Source: Psilocybe azurescens
Lineage: Eukaryota; Basidiomycota; Agaricomycetes; Agaricales; Agrocybaceae
Length of the DNA stretch: 52,246 nucleotides
Assembly (NCBI GenBank): GCA_023853785.1
Contig: JAJIRX010000964.1
Location: 1 to 52,246, forward strand
Direction: 5' to 3'
The notes beneath the pieces are model-generated. The model did no database searches. It saw only the letters and a list, made by a program, of their open reading frames with translations, and was not told where the DNA came from. The translations under genes and the position numbers were made by a program. Numbering within the stretch: the first letter of the stretch is position 1; each line of letters starts with the position of its first letter. Positions 10,307-20,547 of the stretch are shown piece after piece.

Positions 10307-11577
10307 TGAAAGGGTGTAAACCATTCTGAGCTTACAATTCATAGTGAGATACAGAGGCCCTTATTTTTGCGATTGTTATCTGTAATAAACTAGTACATTA
10401 TACTAGTGAAGGGTAGGAGATACGCCAGACTATTAGGCTTTGAGGCTTTACTTCCTAGTGGGCCAACAAGAGTAATAGACCTTACAAACTAACTAAGGTG
10501 TAGTGTGGCCTATTAATCAGTGCTACAAATCAAAGACTACCTTTAGTTTCCTACACAGCTATCAAAGCAACCCTAACCAAGCGTCCGAAGCGATCGCCCG
10601 CTCCATTGATCATACTATTAGTCCCATGCAAAGAAGAAACCCTTAAGAAATGACCTTGGCTCTTACAAGGGGTAACACCCACCAGTGTCTTACAAGCGAT
10701 CGCCAAGTGATGAAAACCTTATTAATTAGCAAAAGTGATCACTGTGTCCAGGCCTCACAAAGGCTGTTCACTAAATTAGGCGATCAACCACTCGGGGATC
10801 AGGCATCACTGCGCCACACGGGTGATCGCCCCACGGACCGAATGTATTGGCAATTGAAATCTTGTGTACAACTCAGCATATGGTGGTCTACTAGATCCGA
10901 CTATAAAAACTTGTAATTTGCAATGCAGTCAATGTGAGTGAGTGATCGCCCAGCCAGCAATCGCCACACAATACTAGAGGTAACTTGCCTCATGATAAGG
11001 GCACCTGCTGTTCCAGGGGTCCTAAACCAATAGCAACTGTGCTGGGGAACCTTGGGAGGGTTTCCTAGGAAATATACCCCTAAGCAATCTAGTCCCGACA
11101 TGCCTTAGCCGCAAGCCATCTGATAAAATAAGTCGGGTGATCGCTACCCAAGAAGACACTGCCGCATGGACAACCATGTTATCTTCAAATAAGTGCCGTA
11201 GCCCAGGCAAACTAGTACTTTCCACTATTATAATTGGTGCAGCAAAGGCTAGGCAGCACACGGTCCATTTCCTTCCTTTTCTCTTAGTCTCTTTCAATTA
11301 TCACAAGCCAAAGTATCTATTTAGTCTATAAAAACAGTCCTTTATCTTAGAATAGGAACCAAGTAATTTACACCCCAGATTTGATATCAGAATTTACTCT
11401 GAATAAGAATTCTAGTGTTAACACTTTGAGGACTAGTGATTTGTGTGATAAGAGATCGAACACTGCAGTTCACCTTAAGCAATTAGGCGCTACCTGGTTT
11501 CGTGAGCGATCGCCATTGTGATATTCAACATCAGGTCTATTAGACTTGATAAGCAGGCTTTTATAAGTCATCCGTGG

Positions 11578-11811
11578 ACTGCCCTGGGGATTGTTAAGTA
11601 CGGATTGGAACCCTATACGGCTAGCAATTGCTCATAGTAACTAGGGACGACTGTCAGAGAACTCCGACTGTTCAGGATGTTGCCTATAGTAAGACTGCCC
11701 TGGGGATTATTAAGTACGGGTGGGAACCCTATAAAGGCTAGTGATTGCTCATAGTAACTAGGGACGACTGTCAGAGAAATCTGACTGTTTTCAGGACGTT
11801 GCCTATAGTAA
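11578..11811. repeat. Tandem duplication, period 116 bp, in left palindrome arm
   Basis: Two units start with ACTGCCCTGGGGATT at 11578 and 11694 and both contain TAAGTACGG, GGAACCCTATA, TAGTAACTAGGGACGACTGT and TTGCCTATAGTAA. They differ by point changes and small indels. The mirrored pair lies at about 12856-13089 in the right arm, so the duplication predates formation of the palindrome. Confidence 0.85.
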
Positions 11812-12230
11812 ACTAAGGACTGTGGACTAGTGTGCCCAGTTGCTTATAGGAACCAAGGATCTACTACGTGTTAATACGGGTGATCGCTTATAGTGTTTGA
11901 CAAAGTTTGAGTTTGGGTTTTATAAAGAGAAACTGTTAAGTGTCCCGTGTACACTCGCCCCCAAAAGCGATCCCCCTGATATTGGTGATCGCCCTCATAT
12001 AAGAGAGATCACCCTTACTATTCAAGTGCCTTGTGTGTACTAGCCTGTAAAAGCGTTCTCTAGCTACTAGTGATCACCCCAGAGCGATCGTCTAAGTCTG
12101 TACTCTGCTAAACTAGTTATTGTAATAAGCCTTACGAGCTTACCCTCCCAGATCGAACTGATCAATATAAATATTTGATTGGGTGTTGTGTATTGGGCAA
12201 TTACAAAGTCACCCTGCACTAAACATCTCA

Positions 12231-12443
12231 CCGCTGACCAAGTCAGGACTATTCCTGGCAGCAGAACTATATTCCTTAACTTCAAAACTCCCATTGGCAG
12301 ACATAATGTTTTGGAGGGCTTTTGTGTCCCCCACATATTCTGGCCAGAGTCCGCTGGACTCCGCTGTGGAATGAGAGCAAAAATATGGCACAAGGCCCTG
12401 CTATTTTATTTAATATCAATTCCGGCAGAATGGCGGATTCCGC
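12231..12443. other. Unpaired spacer of the giant palindrome
   Basis: 213 bp between the arms, with no gene recognised. It contains GTCCGCTGGACTCCGC, which resembles the subterminal words of the TIR element family nearby. Open frames that span it are palindrome artefacts. Confidence 0.6.
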
Positions 12444-14360
12444 TGAGATGTTTAGTGCGGGGTGACTTTGTAATTGCCCAATACACAACACCCAATCAAA
12501 TATTTATATTGATCAGTTCGATCTGGGAGGGTAAGCTCGTAAGGCTTATTACAATAACTAGTTTTAGCAGAGTACAGACTTAGTTGATTGCTCTGGGGTG
12601 ATCACTAGTAGCTAGGGAACTCTTTACAGGCGAGTACACACAAGGCACTGGAATAGTATGGGTGATCTCTATGTGAGAGTGATCACCAATATCAAGGGGA
12701 TTGCTTTTGGGGGCAAGTGTACACAGGACACCTAACAGTTCTCTTTATAAAACCCAAACTCCAACTATCAAACACTATAAGCAATCACCCGTATTAACAC
12801 ATAGTAGATCCTTAGTTCCTATAAGCAACTGGGCACACTAGTCCACAGTCCTTAGTTTACTATAGGCAATGTCCTGAAACAGTCAGATTTCTCTGACAGT
12901 CGTCCCTAGTTACTATGAGCAATCACTAGCCTTTATAGGGTTCCCACCCATACTTAATAATCCCCAGGGCAGTCTTACTATAGGCAACATCCTGAACAGT
13001 CGGAGTTCTCTGACAGTCGTCCCTAGTTACTATGAGCAATTGCTAGCCGATAGGGTTCCAACCCGTACTTGACAATCCCCAGGGCAGTCCACGGATGACT
13101 TATAAAAGCCTGCTTATCAAGTCTAATAGACCTGATGTTGAATATAACAATGGTGATCACTCACAAAACCAGGTAGCGCCTAATTGCTTAAGGTGAACTG
13201 CAGTGTTCGATCTCTTATCACACAAATCACTAGTCCTCAAAGTGTTAACACTAGAATTCTTATTCAGAGTAAATTCTGATATCAAATCTGGGGTGTAAAT
13301 TACTTGGTTCCTATTCTAAGATACAGGGCTGTTTTTATAGACTAAATAGATACTTTGGCTTGTGATAATTGAAAGAGACTAAGAGAAAAGGAAGGAAATG
13401 GACCGTGTGCTGCCTAGCCTTTGCTGCACCAATTATAATAGTGGAAAGTACTAGTTAGCCTGGGCTACGGTGCTTATTTGAAGATAACATTGTTGTCCAT
13501 GCGGCAGTGCCTCCTTGGGTAGCGATCACCCGACTTATTTTATCAGATGGCTCGTGGCTAAGGCATGTCGGGACTAGATTGTTTAGGGTATATTTTCTGG
13601 GAAACCCTACCAAGGTTCCCAAGCACAGTTGCTATTGGTTAAGGACCTCCTGGAACAGCAGGTGCCCTTATCATGAGGCAAGTTACCTCTAGTATTGTGT
13701 GGCGATTGCTGGCTGGGCGATCACTCACTCACATTGACTGCATTGCAAATTACAAGTTTTTATAGTCGGATCTAGTAGACCGCTATATGCTGAGTTGTAC
13801 ACAAGATTTCAATTGCCAATACATTTGGTCTGTGGGGCAATCACCCGTGTGGCGCAGTGATGTCTGATCCCTGAGCAGTTGATTGCCTAATTTAGTGAAC
13901 AGCCTTTGCAAGGCCTGGACATGGTGATTGCTTTGGCTAATTAATAAGGTTTTCATCACTTGGTGATCACTTGGTAAGACACTGATGGTTGTTACCCCTT
14001 GTAAGAGCCAAGGTCATTTCTTTAAGAGTTCTTCTTTGCATGGGACTAATAGCATGATCAATGGAACAGGCAATCACTTTGGGCACTCAGTCAGGGTTGC
14101 TTTGATAGCTGTGTAGGAAACTAAAGGTAGTCTTTGATTTGTAGCACTGATTAATAGGCCACACTACACCTTAGTTAGTTTGTAAGGTCTATTACTCTTG
14201 TTGGCCCACTAGGAAGTAAAGCTTCAAAGCCTAATAGTCTGGCATTTCTCCTACCCTTCACTAGTATAATGTACTAGTTTATTACAGATAACAATCGCAA
14301 AAATAAGGGCCTCTGTATCTCACTATGAATTGTAAGCTCAGAATGGTTTACACCCTTTCA

Positions 14361-14718
14361 CCGTGATTGTGCATGGTTAAAGATCTTATTTGGCGACTTG
14401 GTTTTCCAATTGATCATGTGCTGCTGTGTGCAGACAGCAAAGGAGCAATCTTTAACACTCAGAATCCAGTTACTCAAAAGGGTATTAAACACATGGAAAT
14501 CAAATACCACTATGTCCGCAAACAGGAAGAGCTTGGCACAATCAAACTCTATCAAGTCCACACTGATAGCAATGTTGCTGACATGTTTACCAAGAATCTT
14601 GGCCTGACTCTGTTCTTGAAACATAGAGTGTTCCTAGGCTTAGAGTTTTATCTACTAACATAATAAGGTCACCCACATTATTGCAAGTGTAGAGTGAGCA
14701 CGCTCCACTCGAAAGGAG
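14361..14718 (+). pseudogene. Copia RNase H / pol C-terminal remnant
   Basis: The frame from about 14367 to 14663 reads DLIWRLGFPIDHVLLCADSK, then GAIFNTQNPVTQKGIKHMEI, then KYHYVRKQEELGTIKLYQVH and TDSNVADMFTKNLG. This is the characteristic RNase H end of Ty1/copia Pol (D-SKGA, K-HIE/HMEI, ADxFTK). It is directly next to the right end of the giant palindrome. The polypurine-like GAAAGGAG (14711-14718) precedes the LTR, as expected for the minus/plus strand primer site. All of RT and integrase is absent. Confidence 0.85.
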
Positions 14719-14996
14719 TGTTGAAACTATGTGACAGCACGTGACATGCACATGTACATTAGTGTAACAAGATGCACATGACCCATATAACGTGATAGGT
14801 TGCACGTGAGTATGGTGCAATTATGGTGTGCTTTATAGCACATGATATGCACATGATATATGTTTCCTAATATGTAGCACTATGTAAATATGCACAAAGT
14901 ATGTAGAATGTATATAAGCAGCATAGTTCCTGCTCCTAAACAATAATGAAGTTCCTCACTTCAGTACAGTGCTCACTATGCAAGTAAAGTACAACA
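14719..14996 (+). repeat. 3' LTR of the Copia relic
   Basis: It starts TGTTG and ends CAACA, the TG...CA inverted ends expected of an LTR, and follows a purine tract and the end of pol. Length is 278 bp. A TATATAAG box lies at 14911-14918. It contains repeated CACGTG/CACATG words that could be E-box-like promoter motifs. The partner LTR is not in the window. Confidence 0.75.
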
Positions 14997-15316
14997 CATA
15001 AGCTTACATGTTAGTAGTAGTAGTATGGGTTTGAGTAGTAATCATACCACTATGTAGCATAGCCTTGATTTTTATAATTGTAACAATCCACACATGTGAA
15101 TATAAGCCTGAAGTTGTAACAAGTTTTGCAGTGGGTTGAATAATACATGAGGGTCGTGAACGATGATGAGCACCGCAGCTCTCTGGCCCCGGAATTTGCA
15201 AATTTTACAGCTTCAAAATACTATGCACCTCTGATGACATATCCAGCAGCTTCAGCAGGCTTTGCACCTTTTTCCTTAGCTTCGCACCTGTTTCCTTGAC
15301 TCCGCACCTCTTTGGA
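14997..15316. other. Spacer before TIR element copy 2, GCACCT-rich at its end
   Basis: No gene. The last 100 bp repeat the word (T/C)GCACCT several times (about 15224-15309). The same word resumes after copy 2, so this is the left part of the sequence that copy 2 interrupted. Confidence 0.5.
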
Positions 15317-15324
15317 CCTTATTC
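15317..15324. repeat. Left target-site duplication of TIR element copy 2
   Basis: CCTTATTC directly before the left end GTGTACTTTAC, matched exactly by CCTTATTC at 17767-17774 directly after the right end GACCTC. Confidence 0.85.
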
Positions 15325-16059
15325 GTGTACTTTACAGTGCCCCCATTTTCCGTTGGACTCCAACGGACTTTCACCGGACCCAGCCAATTCCAATGGACAG
15401 TCCATTGGACGTCCAATGGATTCCGTTGGACTTGAGAAAATTCCGGTACCAGTCCAGTCAGAGTCCGGCCAAATTCCGGTCAAAGTCCGGTCAAGTCACT
15501 TCAAGACAGAAAACAGGTGGACTGGCCGGACTGTCCAGTCCGTTGGACTTCTGTTGGACTTCCAGTGGACTTCCACTGGACTCTCAGCACTTAATTAGAC
15601 CAGATCCAAGAGTGCTCTGTCCAGTGGAGTCCAGTGGATGTCCAGTGGATGTCCAGTGGACTGTCACTGGTTTAATTGCAGACTTGGGAGGGGAGTTAGG
15701 GACAGTAGCAATGTTCTTGGAAGCTTTGGGAGCCATATTAAGGAAGCTAGATCACTAGGATAATACTTCAATCTTATCTTTAATTCATGTAACAATGTAA
15801 TATAATATATTGAAAACTATATACTACATTATTATCTGACTTTGTGAATTTCACTAAGTCCAACTTTAAATTCACATGGAATGGAATCCAATTGGATTCC
15901 AACTGGAATACTTTAATCTTAGCTTAAATTTATGTGACAATGTAATATAATATATTAAAAACTATATACTACATGATTATATACAGGTAAAAATAAAATA
16001 AAAACATAATAAAAAGAAACAAAAAAGAAAAAACAGAAAGAAAGAACGGAAAAAGGGGG

Positions 16060-17190
16060 CGGAGGGTACATTGGTGGTGCCGTCGTCCATGTTATCGACA
16101 TTGTGGTCGGCCGTACCCGTCGTTGTATGCGTCGGTGTCGCCGTCGGGTGTTGTCGTCGACCGTACCCGCTGTGGTACGTGTCGGTGTCGTCCGACGTGT
16201 CGTGGTATGCGTCGCTGCTGTCGTCAGCGTGTCGTGGTCGTCTCCCTGTCGTCCTCGCTGTCGCTGTGGTGGTACGTGTCGTTGCGGTCCGTACCCGTTG
16301 TGGTACGTGTTGGTGTCGTCGTCCGCCCGTGCCTCTCCTGGCACCCGTCGGTCCCTTCGTCGCTGGTCGTCGCGGTCCGTACCTGTCGCGTACGGTCGGT
16401 GTCGTTGTCGTGTCGGTGTCATCGCCGCGTGTTGTCGCCGCCGTGGTGGTATCCGTCGGTGCCGTCGTCAGCGGGTTGTCCTCGTCCTCGCTTCGCCGTC
16501 CTCGCCGTCCACGTCCTAGCCGTCCTCGCCCTCGCCGTCCACGTCCTCGTCCTCGTCCTCGCCGTCCACGTCCACGTCCTCACCGCCGTCCACGTCCTCG
16601 CCGCCCTCGTCCCCCGCCGCCGTACTGCCCTCGCCGTCGTCTCCTCGTCCCCGTCCACGTCCTCGCCGCCGTCCTCGTCCTCGCCGCTGTACTTGCCCTC
16701 GCTGTCGCTCCTCGTCCCCGCTGCCGTCCCTCGTCCTCGCCGCCATACTCGTCCTCGCTGCCGTACTCGCCCTCGCCGTCGTCCTCGTCCGCCGCCGTAC
16801 TCGCCCCGCCGTCGTCCTCGTCCCGCCGTCGTCCTCGTCCTGCTTCGCAGTCCTCGTCCTCGTCGCCGTGCTCGCCCTCGCTGTCGCTCCTTGCCCTCGC
16901 CGGCCGCTCCTTGCTCTCGCCGCCGTCCTCGCCCTCATCCTGGTCCACGCCGGTGTCTTGGCCCTCACCGTCGTGGTCGTGGTCCTAGCCGTCGTCCTCG
17001 CGGTCCTCGCCTCGCCCTCGCCCTCGCGGTCCTCGTCGTGGTCCTCGTCCGCGTCCTCGTCCGCGTCCTCGTTGTCGCTGTCGCAGTCGTCCGCGTCCTC
17101 GTCCTCGTCGGTGTGGCCGCCGCGGTCGTTCTCGTCCTCTGTCGCGTCGGGTTGGCTCTCGCCTGGCTCCGACCGACGAGGCGGTGGTGG
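16060..17190. repeat. CpG-rich satellite-like block in TIR element copy 2
   Basis: About 1.1 kb built from GTCCTCGTC, CTCGCCGTC and CGTCGTC words, with a CpG density far above the flanks. All six frames are mostly open because the words lack stop codons; translations are strings of Arg/Pro, Ser/Val or Asp/Glu. Copy 1 has the same block with CpG converted to TpG/CpA. I see no reason to call a protein. Confidence 0.75.
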
Positions 17191-17340
17191 TGGTGGAAGG
17201 AAAATGGTTGGGGTCGGAATCAACAACGGACCGACGCGGCATCAATATGTCACGCGCGTTGTTGTTTGTCCCGTGCCGAGCAGTGCCGAGAATTTCGGCC
17301 GCATCACTATCTATTTAACTAATTTTATAATTTTCCATAA

Positions 17341-17420
17341 GCCTTTGTGGCTCAGTTGGTTTATCGCTCGCGTTCGGCATTCTCCGATGCCCGAGTTCAA
17401 TTCTCGTTAGTGTCTTTTTT
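17341..17420 (+). repeat. tRNA-like Pol III module in TIR element copy 2
   Basis: GCCTTTG, A box TGGCTCAGTTGG (perfect), a short TCGG/CCGA stem near 17374-17387, and a T-arm CGAG-TTCAATT-CTCG (about 17392-17406) overlapping the B box, then a run of seven T from 17414. The acceptor stem is lost. It looks like a tRNA-derived SINE head with its own terminator, sitting inside a DNA transposon. Confidence 0.65.
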
Positions 17421-17766
17421 TCTATACTAGTATAAATTATAATAAAAGGACATCCGTTGGACTTCCATTGGAATTCCGTTGGACTTGTCCGCTGGAATTC
17501 CAATGGTCATGTCCGGTGGGATTCCGATGGACTTCCATTGGACTTCCGTTGGACTTCTGTTGGTTCTGTCCGGTCATTTCAGTGGACAGTCCGCCCGGAC
17601 AGTCCGTTGGACTTGTAGTCCGGTCGGACTTTCACCGGAATCTCACCGGAATCTCACCGGAAAAATTCAGCAGTCCTAGACCAGAAAAATTGTCATTCTG
17701 AATATAGAAAGTCCGACGGAGTCCGACCGGAGTCCGACCAAAAAATGGGGGCTGTGTAAAGACCTC

Positions 17767-17774
17767 CCTTATTC
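17767..17774. repeat. Right target-site duplication of TIR element copy 2
   Basis: CCTTATTC, identical to 15317-15324. Confidence 0.85.
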
Positions 17775-19330
17775 CAGCTTATTCCCTTATCTTCTACATT
17801 CGTTCTTAGCAGTTTACAAAGCTTTCACACCTATTTCGACATTTCGAACCTCCGATCATCCCCTCCTTCAGTATACATTATTCCGACAGCTTGGCACCTC
17901 TCAGAACCTTGCCGAACCTTGCCGAACCTCTTCACACCTCATCATTATTGATCATCCGGCCCATTCTATGCCTCAGAATATCGGTTTTCACTTTGCGCAC
18001 CTCGTACCTATTCAGGTTCACTGCAGATCATCTTCCTTGGTCACATGCTGATCTATCAGTTTCCAAGTTTGTACAATGTCTGGATCAGCTGCGAGGCTAT
18101 GCTATACATATACTACACTCAGTTGACGTTCAAGATAGGAATCTGCAACTCATTCAAGCATTTAGCGTGTTTGCGAGGAAGGTCCAGAGTATCAGGAAGG
18201 CTTTCTTATAGGTTCTATCATGTTCTTTACCTTTTCATTGATCATCTTTGCATTTTCAGAGTACCTTGTGATATTGTCTATGGTTTGCGGACATTTATTC
18301 ATCTTCATTCTTAGTTTCTTTTGTTTCATGATCACCACCTGTTGAAGAACGGCTCGTTTATGCTTACTCATCTCTTAGTCAGACACGTCACTTCCATTCT
18401 CGATTCCTCTTTCCTATTTCGCACTTCACCCTTTCAGTCACCTTATGCCTTTATCACTTCCTACATCTTCATCACCACTCTCCCTCCATTTAGTCTCGCC
18501 AATCCTTCATTTTGTTCAACGTATTGCTTCCACCTCCTATGTAGCTCATTCTCTGCATCACCCTCTTTTTCATTTATACTCGCACATTCACTTTTCGCAC
18601 CTCAGCTGCTTTCTACATTTGCTGAGGTACACATACTTTTCACTACCTTCGTATAGATGCTTACTCTTGTTCTGAACAGTGTCTAACATTATATTTAAGG
18701 TAGAACAATCATATAGCTGCTTTCTACATTTGCTGAGTGTCTAACATTATATTTAAGTTATCAACACCACCGCTTTTGATTCTTTATGCAGATATTTATA
18801 TTTTTCATTCAGTTCTTTGTGTGTTGCTATTGCACCTCCTTATTTGTAGCAGACTATCCTTATTTGTAGCAGACTACACCTTTATTCAGTATTCAATATT
18901 CGTAGTATAAAAGCTTGTATTGTATCTACATAAAAAAAAAGAAGGCTTTTCCAACCCTCAGATATTGTTCTTGCACCTTCACAACTTGTTCTTGCACCTC
19001 TGCACCTTGTTTTTAGAGCTTCGCACCTTGTTCTCAAATGTCACACTTCATTTTCAGAGCTTTGCACCTCATCATACATTACCGCACCTCACCGCACCTA
19101 GTCAGTTCCATCTGGTATAGCTCCTAAAACCCAGTCTCACACCCTCAGAGCCTCAAGACAACTTCCCTCTGCATCCCACACCTTCAAGTCTTAGCATCCC
19201 CTATTGTTCTTTCAGTTTATTATAGGTTTTTGTTTTTGTTTTGTGCACGGCAGAGCAGTCGTCTGGCATCATCAACAAGTTGCCATTCTTTATTTGTTAA
19301 AGTAAATTCAATATCTTAAATGTCAAAGAT
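17775..19330. other. Pyrimidine-rich, GCACCT-repeat spacer without a recognised gene
   Basis: This continues the sequence interrupted by TIR copy 2. It is rich in TTC/CTT and in the word GCACCT (several copies between about 18950 and 19100). There is a 20-bp tandem repeat CCTTATTTGTAGCAGACTA at about 18838-18877. A block containing AGCTGCTTTCTACATTTGCT recurs near 18602 and 18716. A TATAAAAGC box lies near 18906. Open frames are short and have no recognisable domain. It could be a worn LTR-type element. Confidence 0.4.
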
Positions 19331-20547
19331 ACAAATAAAAATCTATGATACCTATGGCTTGCGGCTCTCAGAATCTAAGCCTGAGCTGTGAGCCTAGACA
19401 AGCCTTCCCTATGGCCCGGCTTGGCCTAGCTTTTCACAGCTCGCTTAGGCCAGCTTCAGGCTTTGAGCCTAGGCCGGCACATCACTACTACTAACTACCT
19501 GAATAAAGTTTCAAAAGTGTCAAAAGAGCACCTATAAAAGGTTTTCATACATTATCTGCATAAGATCAGTTGGCAATGGCAACAGCGTGATAACCAGTGA
19601 CAAGGCGGAGCTTAAAAATATGTTATGTAAGGCTGTGAAATACAAGATTGAATCTGAGTTCGCTCAACTTTGAACCTCCCTAATGGCTTGCTGACAATAG
19701 TGACATGAGGCTTGAAATGCAGTAGACACTGTCAATTCTTGGATATATATGATGCAAAAAGGGTCCTGAGGCTCCCAAAAGTGTATTGCATACTCTAAGT
19801 ATATGGTTCCTTGTCATGAAATAAGATGAAGTCGATATGTTGTATACAGATGTGATCCGAGATGGTGAGAATGCAGAATGAGTACCGAGTGGTGTTACTG
19901 GTAGATTGGATGGACAGATGATTCAGAAAGAGAGGGCAGTGGTTGATGGTAGGCTTGGAATTTGTCTAGTACTTCAGCCTCATACAGATGGTTTGTGAGC
20001 CGCGAGTGCTCACTGACAACAACACATACACTGACTTGGAGATTCTGAATGTCCACCAGTTCAGCTGAGCGGTGTCTCACCGTTTAGGGCATTTAGGAGA
20101 TGAAAAAAACAAAGTTGGTAGAAGGATACATATTTAACAGAGAGAGTATATAGCTTTAACACTTAAGATTGAGAGGAACAGTCATGGATATTAAATCAAT
20201 GAATAAGAACAAGTTGGGTTATCCACACGCGAATACGGAAATTTCCGACACCGACGGGCCGAGGAGACGGAGGTCACCCTAACCCTCAACAGCGTGAACC
20301 ATACATCGACATGCATCAAATCTGTCTTCTTCAACAAACCAACTCAATCTACCTACCATCAATGCTTAACGCGAACGTTTGCGGGTTTTATGCATGTCTG
20401 AACATACTATACTATCTATCTGGTATCTTACCTTTACCTCATCTGATCCTTGGAATCTTTGCCGGGATCTTTACTCAGACTGGACTTGTTTCGGTCAACT
20501 CAAGAGCGAACCGTTCAGTGAAATCTAACCTTTGGAGTTGAACGGAC
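19331..20547. other. Intergenic DNA with an inverted-repeat cluster
   Basis: No gene is recognised. At 19383-19442 GAGCTGTGA is matched by TCACAGCTC about 42 bp later, within a run of GGCCTAGG and CCCGGCTTGGC words to about 19483. This could be the end of a small element. The rest is unremarkable; the last 300 bp become GC-richer toward the next gene. Confidence 0.4.

Larger units (their letters stand above)
10307..14360. repeat. 4.05-kb giant palindrome (two 1.92-kb inverted arms)
   Basis: The left arm 10307-12230 is the near-exact reverse complement of the right arm 12444-14360. Outer ends are TGAAAGGGTGTAAACC and GGTTTACACCCTTTCA; inner ends are AAACATCTCA and TGAGATGTTT around a 213-bp spacer. 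Arms carry dispersed GCGATCGCC words and a mirrored 116-bp tandem duplication. No transposase or other protein is supported. CCG is found just outside or at both ends (AACCGC on the left, CCGTG on the right), but a clear target duplication is not seen. The palindrome sits between the protease and RNase H parts of a Copia relic, where integrase and reverse transcriptase should be. It may be a foldback-type element or two opposed insertions of one repeat. Confidence 0.9.
15325..17766 (+). mobile_element. Non-autonomous TIR DNA transposon, copy 2 (younger, CpG-rich)
   Basis: 2442 bp bounded by a perfect 8-bp target duplication. The left end GTGTACTTTACAGTGCCCCC and the reverse complement of the right end (GAGGTCTTTACACAGCCCCC) are imperfect terminal inverted repeats. 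Layout: subterminal words (about 15343-15665), AT-rich unique DNA, CpG-rich satellite-like block (16060-17190), tRNA-like module (17341-17420), second subterminal array with TTGGACTTCC and TTGGAATTCC words (about 17455-17740). No transposase. An 8-bp duplication is known for hAT, MULE and KDZ/Zisupton-type elements; which of these mobilises it cannot be told from this window. It interrupted a GCACCT-rich sequence. Confidence 0.88.

Noticed and set aside
12067..12583. Overlapping open frames on both strands around the palindrome centre
   Set aside because: The same sequence is read on opposite arms, so frames are mirrored; there is no family signature.
16123..17322. Open frame of 399 codons and several overlapping long frames on both strands
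   Set aside because: They lie in the CpG-rich word repeats of TIR copy 2, where all frames lack stops. Translations are low-complexity and not conserved in copy 1.
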